From contig NZ_SMYO01000002.1 of the NCBI RefSeq assembly GCF_004358205.1, positions 504,851 through 568,850 on the forward strand: a stretch of 64,000 nt of DNA. The letters run 5' to 3'. A program made the translations under genes and the position numbers. Positions 9,066 through 17,047 of this stretch are shown piece by piece. The notes under the pieces were generated by a model. It was not told where the DNA came from, made no database searches, and saw nothing but the letters and a program-made list of their open reading frames with translations. The DNA is from Bacillus salipaludis (GTDB lineage Bacteria > Bacillota > Bacilli > Bacillales_B > DSM-18226). Position 1 is the first letter of the stretch. Each line of letters starts with the position of its first letter.

Positions 9066-9862
9066 TGAAAGTACTTGGAAAGTTCCGTGTGGTCCTTGCT
9101 GTGATCGGGATCATCTATATCTTACTTCCATTAATGGTGGTCATCCCTGCATCGTTTACAAGTGCAGCTTATCCAAGCTTTCCACCAAAAGGTTTTTCGC
9201 TGCAATGGTATACAAAGATTTTAGAACGCACTGAATTCGTCGAAGCCTTTTATAATAGTTTGCTCTTTGCTTCCTTAGCTGCCTTTTTTGCTGTTTTATT
9301 CGGGACGCTGGGGGCCCTTGCGATTGCGAAGTATGATATTCCCGGAAAGCACTATATTACATCCATCTTGACCGCGCCGTTAAGTGTACCTCAACTTGTA
9401 CTAGGGATTGCCCTGCTGATCTATTTCACACCGATGATGCTTGCAGGTACTTCAACAGGCTTTTTAATTGCACATACGATCATTTGTATCCCGTATGTGA
9501 TTCGCTTGGTCCTAACAGGGTTAAGCGGATTTGATTACAATTTGGAAAAAGCAGCCGCGATTCTAGGGGCAAATCCATTGATTGTCTTTTGGAAGGTGAC
9601 CCTGCCGCTCATCCGGCCGGCCATGATCTCTGGAGGATTATTTGCATTCTTGACATCTTTTGATAATGTTACCGTCTCATTGTTTATGATATCTCCGGAT
9701 ATGCGAACCCTTCCAATCGAGATTTTCTCAACGATGCAGGATGCGTATAATCCAATCGTCGCTTCTGTGTCGAGTGTGGTTATTTTCATTTCTGTCATTT
9801 TAATCGTGGTACTTGAAAAGATTCATGGGGTTGGAAAGTTATTCGGTGGCACCCAGCATTAG
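9062..9862 (+). CDS. ABC transporter permease 2 (PotC/PhnV-like)
   Basis: The ATG overlaps the stop codon of the first permease gene (ATGA), behind GGGAGGTG. The 266-aa product has six predicted helices and an EAA loop EKAAAILGANPLIVFWKVTLP. It is the last gene of the sigma-54 operon, closed by the hairpin at 9883. Confidence 0.92.
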   Translation: MMKVLGKFRVVLAVIGIIYILLPLMVVIPASFTSAAYPSFPPKGFSLQWYTKILERTEFVEAFYNSLLFASLAAFFAVLFGTLGALAIAKYDIPGKHYITSILTAPLSVPQLVLGIALLIYFTPMMLAGTSTGFLIAHTIICIPYVIRLVLTGLSGFDYNLEKAAAILGANPLIVFWKVTLPLIRPAMISGGLFAFLTSFDNVTVSLFMISPDMRTLPIEIFSTMQDAYNPIVASVSSVVIFISVILIVVLEKIHGVGKLFGGTQH

Positions 9863-9882
9863 GAATTAAGAGGAAAAAGAAA

Positions 9883-9925
9883 AGCCGGCATTTTGCTAGT
9901 AAAAGCAAAACAGCCGGCTGTTTTA
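9883..9925. terminator. bidirectional terminator between convergent genes
   Basis: AGCCGGC-ATTTTGCT pairs with AGCAAAAC-AGCCGGCT, with T-rich tracts on both sides. It lies between the permease gene (+) and the racemase-like gene (-). Confidence 0.8.
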
Positions 9926-9928
9926 AGT

Positions 9929-10579
9929 TCAAGAGGAATGAGATTTTAAATAGCCTAAACATCTGTTCACCGTTGCTTGTGGTGCAGTAAGAATCGGAAC
10001 AGAGGTCTGAACCTGATCGGCAACATGAGCCATACTGTACTGTGAAAGGACAATGACATCCACTGTTCCGTCCATTTGCTGGATCATGTTACGTACCCTT
10101 TCATCATGTTCATCAATCCTTCCTTGAAATAGAAGATGGATTAGTCCCGGTTCTACTAGAGATTCAATGATACAATCCGGTCTTTTTTCTCGTAAATAAC
10201 TCATTAAGGCGATTGGGGTTTCTTTAACGGTGGAAATGAGGCCAATTCGTTCATAAGCTAGTGCTTCATCCAACATTGCTTCATCGGACCGAAAAAGTTT
10301 AACCGCATGCATCGGCTGCAAAATCTTTTGTGTGTTATTAAAGGCTGAACAAGTCAATTGAATGCAATTGGCTTCCGATTCAGCAGCAAGGTTTACCAAT
10401 ACCGAAAATCTGCGAATGATTTCGGGAGTGAGGCCCCCGGCTTTTTCCATCATGGAAAGCAGATGGGTGTCCATAAAATGTTGCAGCTCTACTTCAGGAG
10501 CAGATTCCTGAAACGCTTTTTCAATCGGCTGTAAGGCTGTGGTTGTTGCATGAATTAAGGCTACTTTCAAAATTGTCAT
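9929..10579 (-). CDS. Asp/Glu racemase-superfamily protein with one catalytic Cys
   Basis: A 216-aa cytoplasmic protein of the aspartate/glutamate/hydantoin racemase fold. The first catalytic cysteine is present (LTCSAF, Cys77). At the place of the second, the sequence reads VIVLSQYSMAH with serine and no cysteine. Single-Cys members of this superfamily include decarboxylases and isomerases, so racemase activity should not be assumed. The gene is transcribed divergently from the hydroxyacid dehydrogenase operon, 96 bp away, which suggests a shared pathway. Confidence 0.75.
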   Translation of the reverse strand: MTILKVALIHATTTALQPIEKAFQESAPEVELQHFMDTHLLSMMEKAGGLTPEIIRRFSVLVNLAAESEANCIQLTCSAFNNTQKILQPMHAVKLFRSDEAMLDEALAYERIGLISTVKETPIALMSYLREKRPDCIIESLVEPGLIHLLFQGRIDEHDERVRNMIQQMDGTVDVIVLSQYSMAHVADQVQTSVPILTAPQATVNRCLGYLKSHSS

Positions 10580-10675
10580 CCTCTCTCATTCTCATTTTGT
10601 TCATTATAACTAATTTTTATCTATAATACTCTCAATATTCTGTCTATATATTTTTTAGAAAGGGAGGTGGGGGTT

Positions 10676-12088
10676 GTGATACATGCAGAAATCGAAATAG
10701 AAATCCGCCAAGTGGTTCAGGACAAACGTCGAGTCCTTACAAATGAAGCGGATCTTGCCAGTTATTCCTATGATGCCTCTTTCGGCGTGTTTCCACCGGA
10801 TGTGGTTGTGCAGCCCACTTCTACGAATGAAGTGGTCGGAATTGTCAAAGTAGCCAATAAACATAAAACACCGATTTATCCAAGGGGAAAGGGAACGAGC
10901 TTAAGCGGGGGCCCATTACCGGTTCATGGCGGGATTGTCCTTGATTTTTCTAAATGGACAGATACGTTAGTGATCGAACCAGATGATTTAGTCGCGATTG
11001 TTTCCCCAGGAGTGATCACGGCAGATATCAATAAAATGGCCAGTGAATATGGTCTAATGTATCCTCCTGATCCGAGCAGCTCCCATGTGTCTACCATTGG
11101 CGGGAATTTAGCGGAGAACGCCGGCGGCCCGCGCGGACTTAAATATGGGGTGACGAAGGATTATGTGCTCGGCCTTGAAGTGGTTACGGCTGACGGGGAA
11201 GTCATCCAAACCGGGGGAAGAACGGTAAAAAATGTAACAGGCTATGACTTAACGAAATTAATGGTTGGTTCTGAAGGGACGTTAGGGATTATCACAAAAG
11301 CGATACTACAGTTAATCCCTAAACCACAGTCGACCGGAACGTTAATGGTCCTTTTTGATGACCTCGTCATTGCCGGAAAAGCGATTTCCAGCATCCTGAC
11401 AGGTGGGATTTTACCATCGAAATTAGAAATTATGGATCAAGCATCTGTTATCGCAGTAGAGCAATTTGAGCCATCCGGGTTACCCACCGATATCGAAGCG
11501 CTGTTATTAATCGAATTGGACGGACATCCTGCTGCCATCGAAGCAGAAGCCCAAAGGGTGAAGGAAATTTGTTTAGAAATTGGCGCGAGAGAAGTGAAAA
11601 TAGCAGAAACAAAGGAAGAAGAAGCCGAACTTTGGAAGGCGAGAAAACTCGTTTCTCCAGCGATTGTTCGAAAAAAGCCAACGAAGATTTCAGAAGATGC
11701 TACGGTTCCGCGCAGTCGGATTCCCGATATGTTTCAACGGTTAAAGGAAATAAGAGAAAAGTATACCATCGATTTAGTTGTATTTGGCCATGCTGGAGAT
11801 GGGAATTTGCATCCGAATATCATAGCGGATAAACGTGATATCGAAGAAATGAAACGAGTGGAAAAAGCAGTCGAGGAGATTTTTCAAGCTGCAGTCGAAA
11901 TGGGCGGCACATTATCAGGAGAACATGGGATTGGAACAATGAAGGCTCCGTTTATGGAAATGGAGCTTGGTGCAGCTGGTTTATCGATGATGAAACGGAT
12001 GAAACAAGCCTGGGATCCTCATAATCTCTTAAACCCCGGAAAAATATTTCCGGAGCCTGGACAAAGGTTTGTGTTAACCGATGAGTAG
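10676..12088 (+). CDS. FAD-binding hydroxyacid dehydrogenase, GlcD type
   Basis: GTG 10676 is placed 8 nt after AGGGAGG; the earlier GTG at 10667 overlaps that site. The 470-aa protein has a VAO/PCMH-type FAD domain (PRGKGTSLSGGPLP, STIGGNLAENAGGPRG, GSEGTLGIITKA) and a C-terminal FAD-oxidase domain with FGHAGDGNLHPN and GTLSGEHGIG. The family oxidises 2-hydroxyacids such as glycolate or D-lactate and passes electrons to an Fe-S partner, encoded directly downstream with an 8-bp overlap. The substrate is not determined; the neighbouring uptake system may supply it. Confidence 0.9.
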   Translation: MIHAEIEIEIRQVVQDKRRVLTNEADLASYSYDASFGVFPPDVVVQPTSTNEVVGIVKVANKHKTPIYPRGKGTSLSGGPLPVHGGIVLDFSKWTDTLVIEPDDLVAIVSPGVITADINKMASEYGLMYPPDPSSSHVSTIGGNLAENAGGPRGLKYGVTKDYVLGLEVVTADGEVIQTGGRTVKNVTGYDLTKLMVGSEGTLGIITKAILQLIPKPQSTGTLMVLFDDLVIAGKAISSILTGGILPSKLEIMDQASVIAVEQFEPSGLPTDIEALLLIELDGHPAAIEAEAQRVKEICLEIGAREVKIAETKEEEAELWKARKLVSPAIVRKKPTKISEDATVPRSRIPDMFQRLKEIREKYTIDLVVFGHAGDGNLHPNIIADKRDIEEMKRVEKAVEEIFQAAVEMGGTLSGEHGIGTMKAPFMEMELGAAGLSMMKRMKQAWDPHNLLNPGKIFPEPGQRFVLTDE

Positions 12089-13355
12089 AAGCGATAGATT
12101 AGCCTATGAAGAAACCTTTGCCTGTGTCCAATGTGGTTATTGTTTGCCAAAATGCCCCACCTACGAGACGACCGGTGTGGAAACCCAGTCACCACGGGGG
12201 CGAATCAATTTAGTGAAATTATTATCAGAAGAAAAGATTTCAGTCGAGGCTGCCGCATCCTCCATTGAATTATGTTTAGGCTGCCGAGCTTGCGAAACCG
12301 CCTGTCCGACCAATGTTCAATACGGAACCATTTTGCAATCCGCGAAGGAATTCATCGCGAACGAGAAGCCTGCTTCCAAAATGGAAACGATGCTCCTTGA
12401 AAAAGGATTACCGAATAAAAAGTGGCAAAAGGTTGCGGGAAGAGGGTTACAATTCGCACAAAAAACCGGAATGGTTTCTTTAGCGAGAAAGTCAGGCATT
12501 ATGAAGGCATTCCCAGAAAGTATTCAGGCAATGGAATCCATTACTCCCATGATCAAGATGCCGGCAAAAAAGGAAAGAGAATATCGAGTATTACCTCCGA
12601 TTGGGAAGAAGACCCATACAGTTGGATTTTTTGTGGGTTGTATTATGGATGTGATGTTTTCAAAAATCAATGATGACAGTATGAAATTACTGCAGCTTGC
12701 TGGCTGTGAAGTCACCTTGATTGAAGAACAATCCTGTTGTGGAGCCCTTTTGCATCATAGTGGGAAAAAAGAAGAGACCATCGCCCTTGCTAAAAAAAAT
12801 ATCGCCGCCTTTGAACACTATGATTTTGATTTTATTGTCAATAGTATCGGCGGTTGTGGTGCGATGTTGGTGGAGTATCCTGAATTGTTTGAGGCAGAAT
12901 CAGAATGGCATTCTCGTGCAGAGAAATTTGCTGCGCGGTGTAAAGACATTAGCGTTTTATTGACCGAGAGTTCATTGCCATTTACCAAAGAAATTCGAAA
13001 AATCGTTGCCTACCAACCCTCGTGTCATTTACGGCATGTTCAAAAAGTCGCTGATGAGCCTCATCAATTAATTAAGAAGGTTCCGGGGATTGATTACCGT
13101 ATGTTTGAAAAACAGGACATGTGCTGTGGATCTGCAGGAATTTACAATGTCGTCCATTACCATGAAGCGATGGAAGTGTTGGATCAAAAGATGAATCATA
13201 TTGAAAAAGTGGAGCCGGACATCATCGTCACAAGTAATCCGGGATGCCATTTACAGATGAAATTAGGTGTTAGGCGCGAAAGGAAAGAAGAAAAAATCAA
13301 AGTGGTTCATCTTGTTGAACTGCTAGCGGAAGCCTGTGAAATCGATAAAATTTGA
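12081..13355 (+). CDS. Fe-S electron-transfer subunit, GlcF type
   Basis: The 424-aa protein has two 4Fe-4S motifs, Cys15/18/21/25 (CVQCGYCLPKC) and Cys65/68/71/75 (CLGCRACETAC), and two CCG-type domains with EEQSCCGALLHH and QDMCCGSAGIY. This is the usual partner of GlcD-type flavoproteins and carries electrons to the quinone pool at the membrane. The start overlaps the upstream gene, so the two subunits are translated together. Confidence 0.9.
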   Translation: MSRSDRLAYEETFACVQCGYCLPKCPTYETTGVETQSPRGRINLVKLLSEEKISVEAAASSIELCLGCRACETACPTNVQYGTILQSAKEFIANEKPASKMETMLLEKGLPNKKWQKVAGRGLQFAQKTGMVSLARKSGIMKAFPESIQAMESITPMIKMPAKKEREYRVLPPIGKKTHTVGFFVGCIMDVMFSKINDDSMKLLQLAGCEVTLIEEQSCCGALLHHSGKKEETIALAKKNIAAFEHYDFDFIVNSIGGCGAMLVEYPELFEAESEWHSRAEKFAARCKDISVLLTESSLPFTKEIRKIVAYQPSCHLRHVQKVADEPHQLIKKVPGIDYRMFEKQDMCCGSAGIYNVVHYHEAMEVLDQKMNHIEKVEPDIIVTSNPGCHLQMKLGVRRERKEEKIKVVHLVELLAEACEIDKI

Positions 13356-13371
13356 TATGGGGGAGAAAAAA

Positions 13372-14157
13372 ATGGACTTACATTTAGCAGGAAAGACAGC
13401 GATTGTGGTGGCATCTAGCCAAGGATTGGGAAAAGCGATAGCGGCCCAACTCGTCATGGAGGGCGCTAATGTTATGTTAACCAGCCGAAATAAAGAAAAG
13501 CTGAAGGAAGTTCAAGAAGAGCTGCAGTCGTTAGGAGAAGGGAAAGTTGCCTATTTTCCCGCGGATATTACCAAAGCGGAGGAAATTGAAGCATTAGTCA
13601 AGCATACGAGGGAAACCTTAGGAAACATTCAGATTTTAATTAATAACTCGGGAGGACCAAAGGGGGGAGGTTTTGAAGACTTTCAAGATCAAGATTGGTA
13701 TCAAGCTTTCGAATTGAATCTATTAAGCTATGTGCGACTTGTCCGAGAAGTTCTGCCAGATTTAAAGAAAGAAGGCGGCAGAATCATTAATATCGCTTCC
13801 TCTTCCATTAAACAACCGATACCTGGCCTAATTTTATCGAATACCTTTCGTTTAGGCGTTCTTGGACTTGGGAAAAGTCTTGCGGAAGAACTGGCTCCGT
13901 ACAATATTTTGGTCAATACCGTATCACCGGGTAGAATTGCAACAGACCGAGTAGCTTTTCTAGATCAGCTTAAGGCAGATAAGTTGGGGGTTTCTCCTGA
14001 TGAGGTGGAGGCGGCTTCCAAGAAGAATATTCCTCTTGGCAGGTATGGGAAACCAGAGGAGTTTGCTAGAGTTGTCACTTTTTTAGCTTCGGATGCGAAC
14101 ACCTATGTTACAGGAAGTTCGTTGCTTGTGGATGGTGGGATGGTGAAATCGGTTTAA
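13372..14157 (+). CDS. short-chain dehydrogenase/reductase with atypical active site
   Basis: ATG 13372 follows GGGGGAG; an upstream in-frame start at 13336 lies inside the Fe-S gene. The 261-aa protein has a Rossmann fold (AIVVASSQGLGKAIA) and NNSGG. The catalytic YxxxK is replaced: after Ser143-145 the motif is SNTFR (Ser156 to Arg160), with Tyr and Lys both missing. A class of SDRs with SNxxR is known in Bacilli, usually without assigned function. It is the third gene of the hydroxyacid operon and is followed by a terminator. Confidence 0.85.
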   Translation: MDLHLAGKTAIVVASSQGLGKAIAAQLVMEGANVMLTSRNKEKLKEVQEELQSLGEGKVAYFPADITKAEEIEALVKHTRETLGNIQILINNSGGPKGGGFEDFQDQDWYQAFELNLLSYVRLVREVLPDLKKEGGRIINIASSSIKQPIPGLILSNTFRLGVLGLGKSLAEELAPYNILVNTVSPGRIATDRVAFLDQLKADKLGVSPDEVEAASKKNIPLGRYGKPEEFARVVTFLASDANTYVTGSSLLVDGGMVKSV

Positions 14158-14174
14158 GAATATAGCTACATTTC

Positions 14175-14210
14175 GGGCAGGCTTCGACTCTATATGAAGC
14201 TGCCCTTTTT
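14175..14210 (+). terminator. terminator of the GlcD-GlcF-SDR operon
   Basis: GGGCAGGCTTC / GAAGCTGCCC stem followed by five T. Confidence 0.85.
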
Positions 14211-14218
14211 ATTTTGGA

Positions 14219-14706
14219 GGGTAAATAGGAAGTAGTGGTGGGTAAAAGGGGAGAATCGGAATGTAAACGCCCCAAAGTGGTGGGTAAAGAGCCATAACTA
14301 GTGGGTAAATGAAATTAGGTTGAAAAGGAGGCCTAATTTAGGGCTAGGGGTTTACTGAAAATGGTAATTTTTAAAGAAAGATACCTGATTTTCAGTAGCT
14401 AAAATGCGAAGTGGAGGGTGAATGGCCAGAAGTGGTGGATAAAAGGGGAGAACTGGAATGTAAACGCCCCAAAGTGGTGGGTAAAGAGCCAAAACAAGTG
14501 GGTAAATGAAATTAGGTTATAAAGGATACCCAATCTAGGGCTAGGGGTTTACTGAAAATGGTAATTTAAATTTAAAAAGGTAATTTTTAGAAAAGGATAA
14601 CTGATTTTCAGTAGCTAAAATGTGAAGTGGAGGGTAAAAGGGGAGAACCGGAATGTAAATAGCTCAAATAGGTGGGTAAAGAGCTAAAACGGTGGGTAAA
14701 CGAATG
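14219..14706 (+). repeat. tandem long repeat, two and a half units
   Basis: Two units of about 200-215 bp and a third partial unit. Each contains GTGGTGGGTAAA, GGAATGTAAACGCCCCAAAG and GGGCTAGGGGTTTACTGAAAA, then, about 35 bp later, ATTTTCAGTAGCTAAAA, so that ACTGAAAAT and ATTTTCAGT form an inverted repeat. No gene was seen inside. A related block with the same TTTACTGAAAATGG core lies at 52895-53545. Confidence 0.8.
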
Positions 14707-14717
14707 GCCGTTTTTAT

Positions 14718-14812
14718 GATATTGACACAAAATGGGATTATATCGACACTTTTTGCCGTATATCAACACAAAAATGAATGATATCAACACAAAATTAGCT
14801 TTTATCGACAAT
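14718..14812 (+). repeat. ATATCAACAC repeat block, second locus
   Basis: Alternating GATATTGACACAAAATGG, TATATCGACACTTTTT, TATATCAACACAAAAATG and GATATCAACACAAAATTAG, then TTTTATCGACAATTTTGG, as in the block at 1112-1250. Confidence 0.75.
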
Positions 14813-14824
14813 TTTGGCGACAAA

Positions 14825-14880
14825 GGGACCGTTCTCACTCATAGACAAAAAAAGCCGGGAGAACCGTCCCGGTGGAATTT
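14825..14880. repeat. GGGACGGTTCT palindromic element, copy 1
   Basis: GGGACCGTTCTC and GAGAACCGTCCC flank a 33-nt spacer. One base of the left arm differs from the other copies. It abuts the stop codon of the minus-strand gene at 14879 and may terminate it. Confidence 0.75.
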
Positions 14881-15346
14881 AATATTCTCCTTTAATGACA
14901 AAATACGAGCCCCGAATGGTTCCTGCTAGTTTAGACTTCTGCCTAGCAAACTTAAACTTCCCTTCTAACTCCTTAGGGACCTCCATCCCCTCAGAAAGCT
15001 TAAAACCAACGGCCCGCTTTGGCTTAGGGCCATCAAGCGTATACAGGACGTTGACCGAAAGACCATCCTCATAAAAGACATAAGTCCAATCGATATTTTC
15101 CACTTGTAAACGCGAGGTCTCTAAAGGTTTGGCTGCAAACTCAATATCACGTTCTTCTTTCAAAATTCGGTTCACATAATCAAGGGTTTCCTTGCTTTCG
15201 CTAGCTGGGACAACCGTAAATTCATGCTTGTATTTGTTCATAAAGTAACGGGCTTCATTCGCACGTAAACCAGCAAGCGCATCTGCTGCAGGTGAAGACT
15301 CTAAACCAATCGTAGACACATTTTTAAAATCAACAACATAGGACAT
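14879..15346 (-). CDS. hypothetical protein, 155 aa
   Basis: Reads from ATG 15346, 8 nt after GAGGAGG; the ATG at 15352 touches the ribosome site. The protein is soluble, with mixed helix and strand and no signal peptide or membrane segment. It begins MSYVVDFKNVSTIGLESSPA and ends GTIRGSYFVIKGEY, with a central DWTYVFYEDGLSVNVLY. I do not recognise a family. Codon use looks native and it is a single-gene unit between repeats. Confidence 0.7.
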   Translation of the reverse strand: MSYVVDFKNVSTIGLESSPAADALAGLRANEARYFMNKYKHEFTVVPASESKETLDYVNRILKEERDIEFAAKPLETSRLQVENIDWTYVFYEDGLSVNVLYTLDGPKPKRAVGFKLSEGMEVPKELEGKFKFARQKSKLAGTIRGSYFVIKGEY

Positions 15347-15510
15347 TTCCATTCCTCCTCTTATATCTAAAGGACAAATCCTTACCCTTCCAGTATGGTC
15401 AGTTTTTGAAAATTTAACTAGACATGTCCATGTATTTATACTATCACCAATTATTGTACTTCACGGAAAGTTAACGAGCCATAAAAAAGAAAAGAAGCTT
15501 TTCATAAGGG

Positions 15511-15575
15511 CAGTTCTGATAGCCGCTCTGCGAATTTTGTCGAAGATTGATAGGCTATTGTATTTATAGAAAGTG
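15511..15575 (+). repeat. dispersed repeat, copy 2 (related to 1028-1080)
   Basis: Reads CTCTGCGAATTTTGTCGAAG and TAGGCTATTGTATTTATAGA, matching the first copy at most positions. It lies 85 bp upstream of the 49-aa gene and may contain its promoter. The rest of the 15347-15600 gap shows nothing else I can support. Confidence 0.45.
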
Positions 15576-15601
15576 TTAGAATGGAGTTGCAACTGAATAT
15601 T

Positions 15602-15832
15602 GTTAGGGTGGTAGGTTGTCAGTCTTCTTTCCGTTGCTAAGGAAGGGAGGTGATAATCATGGAAACATTTCTTGAAATTCTACGAGAAGTTCTGAAAGGG
15701 CTACTGCGTGAACTGACTGCTTATTTCTTTCGGAAAAACATTCTAGAAAACAAGAAAACCACCCTACGCCGTCGTAAGCAAAAGGGAGGTTCTCAAGAAA
15801 ATCAATAAGGTATTTGACAACCACCACCCTGA
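15602..15832 (+). repeat. inverted repeats flanking the 49-aa gene
   Basis: AGGGTGGTAGGTTGTCAG near 15606 is nearly the reverse complement of TTGACAACCACCACCCTGAC near 15813. In the transcript the 5' leader could pair with the 3' untranslated region across the short coding sequence. Confidence 0.6.
15659..15808 (+). CDS. small basic amphipathic protein, 49 aa
   Basis: ATG 15659 follows the very strong site GGAAGGGAGGTGATAATC. The product starts METFLEILREVLKGLLREL, an amphipathic helix, continues TAYFFRKNILENKK, and ends in a Lys/Arg-rich tail. There is no cysteine or signal cleavage site. A terminator follows at 15849 and the gene sits between long inverted repeats. Nothing in it names a function. 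Small helical peptides with folded-back messages include type I toxins, but this one is more charged than typical toxins. Confidence 0.65.
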   Translation: METFLEILREVLKGLLRELTAYFFRKNILENKKTTLRRRKQKGGSQENQ

Positions 15833-15848
15833 CGGTAGCAGCTGCAGG

Positions 15849-15877
15849 GAGAAGTGTTTGCAGCACTTCTCTTTTTT
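15849..15877 (+). terminator. terminator of the 49-aa gene
   Basis: GAGAAGTG / CACTTCTC stem, 7-nt loop, six T. Confidence 0.88.
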
Positions 15878-16012
15878 AGTATATATCCATTATATACAAA
15901 AAAATTCCGTTATAAAAGTAAAAAACACATCGGAAACCTGAAACAAATTGGCTGCTTTAGAGACTATGGGGACAGTTTTGATACAACCAAGACAACCGCC
16001 CATGTGGAATTT

Positions 16013-16741
16013 TTATATTTGTGCTACTGCCACATTTTCATTCATAAGCTTTTTCCTATACACCACCCTCGACAAAGTAATGCTCAACTCATACAGAACA
16101 AGTAAAGGAATGGTCACTAAAAAGTCAGATAGAAAATCCGGCGGAGTAATGACCACTGCTATTACAATCAAAGCCAGATAGGAGACTTTCCGAGCTTTCG
16201 CGAGCCTCTTCGGATTGAGAATCCCTAGTTTTGTTAAAAACATCACCACAAGCGGCATTTCAAATAGAAATCCGAAAGGCAAAATAAGATTGATCATGAA
16301 CCTGAAGTATTTTTCGGCAGTAAACATCGTCACGAATTGACCGTCCGATAAAGAAGTTAAGAACTTCAGGACCATCGGAAATAATACGAAGTATCCAAAC
16401 GAGATTCCTAAGAGAAATAATAGAAAGAGACCTGGGATGAATCGTAACGTGACCTGTTTTTCTTCCTGTTTTAAAGCGGGGGAAACAAAGCGCCATGTTT
16501 GATAGGCCGCCACAGGAATTGTCACAGCGATTGAAATGACTGCCGCAATCACCATATAAATCCACAGGATATCACTCGGTCCAAGTATGGCAAGTTTCTG
16601 ATCCATATCTTGAACGAGCCAATGATAGATTTCCTTTACAAAACAAAAACTCACGATCAAAAAGAATACAAATGCCACTAATGTTTTTATGATTCTGCTC
16701 CGTAATTCTTCGAGATGCCCTAAAAGATGTTGATGTTCCAT
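16013..16741 (-). CDS. tatC: Sec-independent translocase subunit TatC
   Basis: 242-aa polytopic membrane protein that starts MEHQHLLGHLEELRSR, the conserved TatC N-terminus, behind AAGGGAGGT. The family signature FGFLFEMPLVV is intact, followed by VITPPD. Six transmembrane helices are visible. TatC recognises twin-arginine signal peptides. The order phoD-tatA-tatC matches the phoD-tatAd-tatCd cluster of B. subtilis, so this is most likely the TatCd type dedicated to PhoD. Confidence 0.95.
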   Translation of the reverse strand: MEHQHLLGHLEELRSRIIKTLVAFVFFLIVSFCFVKEIYHWLVQDMDQKLAILGPSDILWIYMVIAAVISIAVTIPVAAYQTWRFVSPALKQEEKQVTLRFIPGLFLLFLLGISFGYFVLFPMVLKFLTSLSDGQFVTMFTAEKYFRFMINLILPFGFLFEMPLVVMFLTKLGILNPKRLAKARKVSYLALIVIAVVITPPDFLSDFLVTIPLLVLYELSITLSRVVYRKKLMNENVAVAQI

Positions 16742-16813
16742 GTCTGTACCTCCCTTTTTTAATCTTCATAAAAGAAGTAGACGAGTTGCCTCGTCCACTT
16801 TTTTTAAAATCGA

Positions 16814-17020
16814 TTATCCCTTTTTCTCTACAGCCGTCAGGACAGGCTTTTTTTCATCCTCTTTTTCTTCATCTGAAATGAGTCCCTTGGAGGCACTTTT
16901 AAATTCAGTTAATGTACGCCCAAACGCCCGGCCGATATCCGGTAATTTAGAGGGGCCAAAAATAATTAATGCGATCACGAGAACGATAATTAAACCGGGG
17001 ATTCCAATATTGGATAACAT
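16814..17020 (-). CDS. tatA: Sec-independent translocase subunit TatA
   Basis: 68 aa with one N-terminal membrane helix ([17 protein letters not shown]), the [14 protein letters not shown] hinge and amphipathic helix, and a charged tail. It forms the pore component with TatC. A GACGAG-TTGC-CTCGTC hairpin (16780-16795) lies between it and tatC and may tune the subunit ratio. Confidence 0.95.
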   Translation of the reverse strand: MLSNIGIPGLIIVLVIALIIFGPSKLPDIGRAFGRTLTEFKSASKGLISDEEKEDEKKPVLTAVEKKG

Positions 17021-17047
17021 GCTTAATCACTGCCTTTCGATTTTGAA

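Noticed and set aside
15598..15660. Possible T-box leader (AGGGTGG) before the 49-aa gene
   Set aside because: The conserved T-box context AGGGTGGNACCGCG is not complete and no specifier stem or antiterminator fits; the segment is better explained as one arm of the flanking inverted repeat.
15854..16181. Overlapping plus-strand frames downstream of the 49-aa gene
   Set aside because: They run into the 3' end of tatC on the other strand, lack ribosome sites, and cross a degenerate palindromic element.
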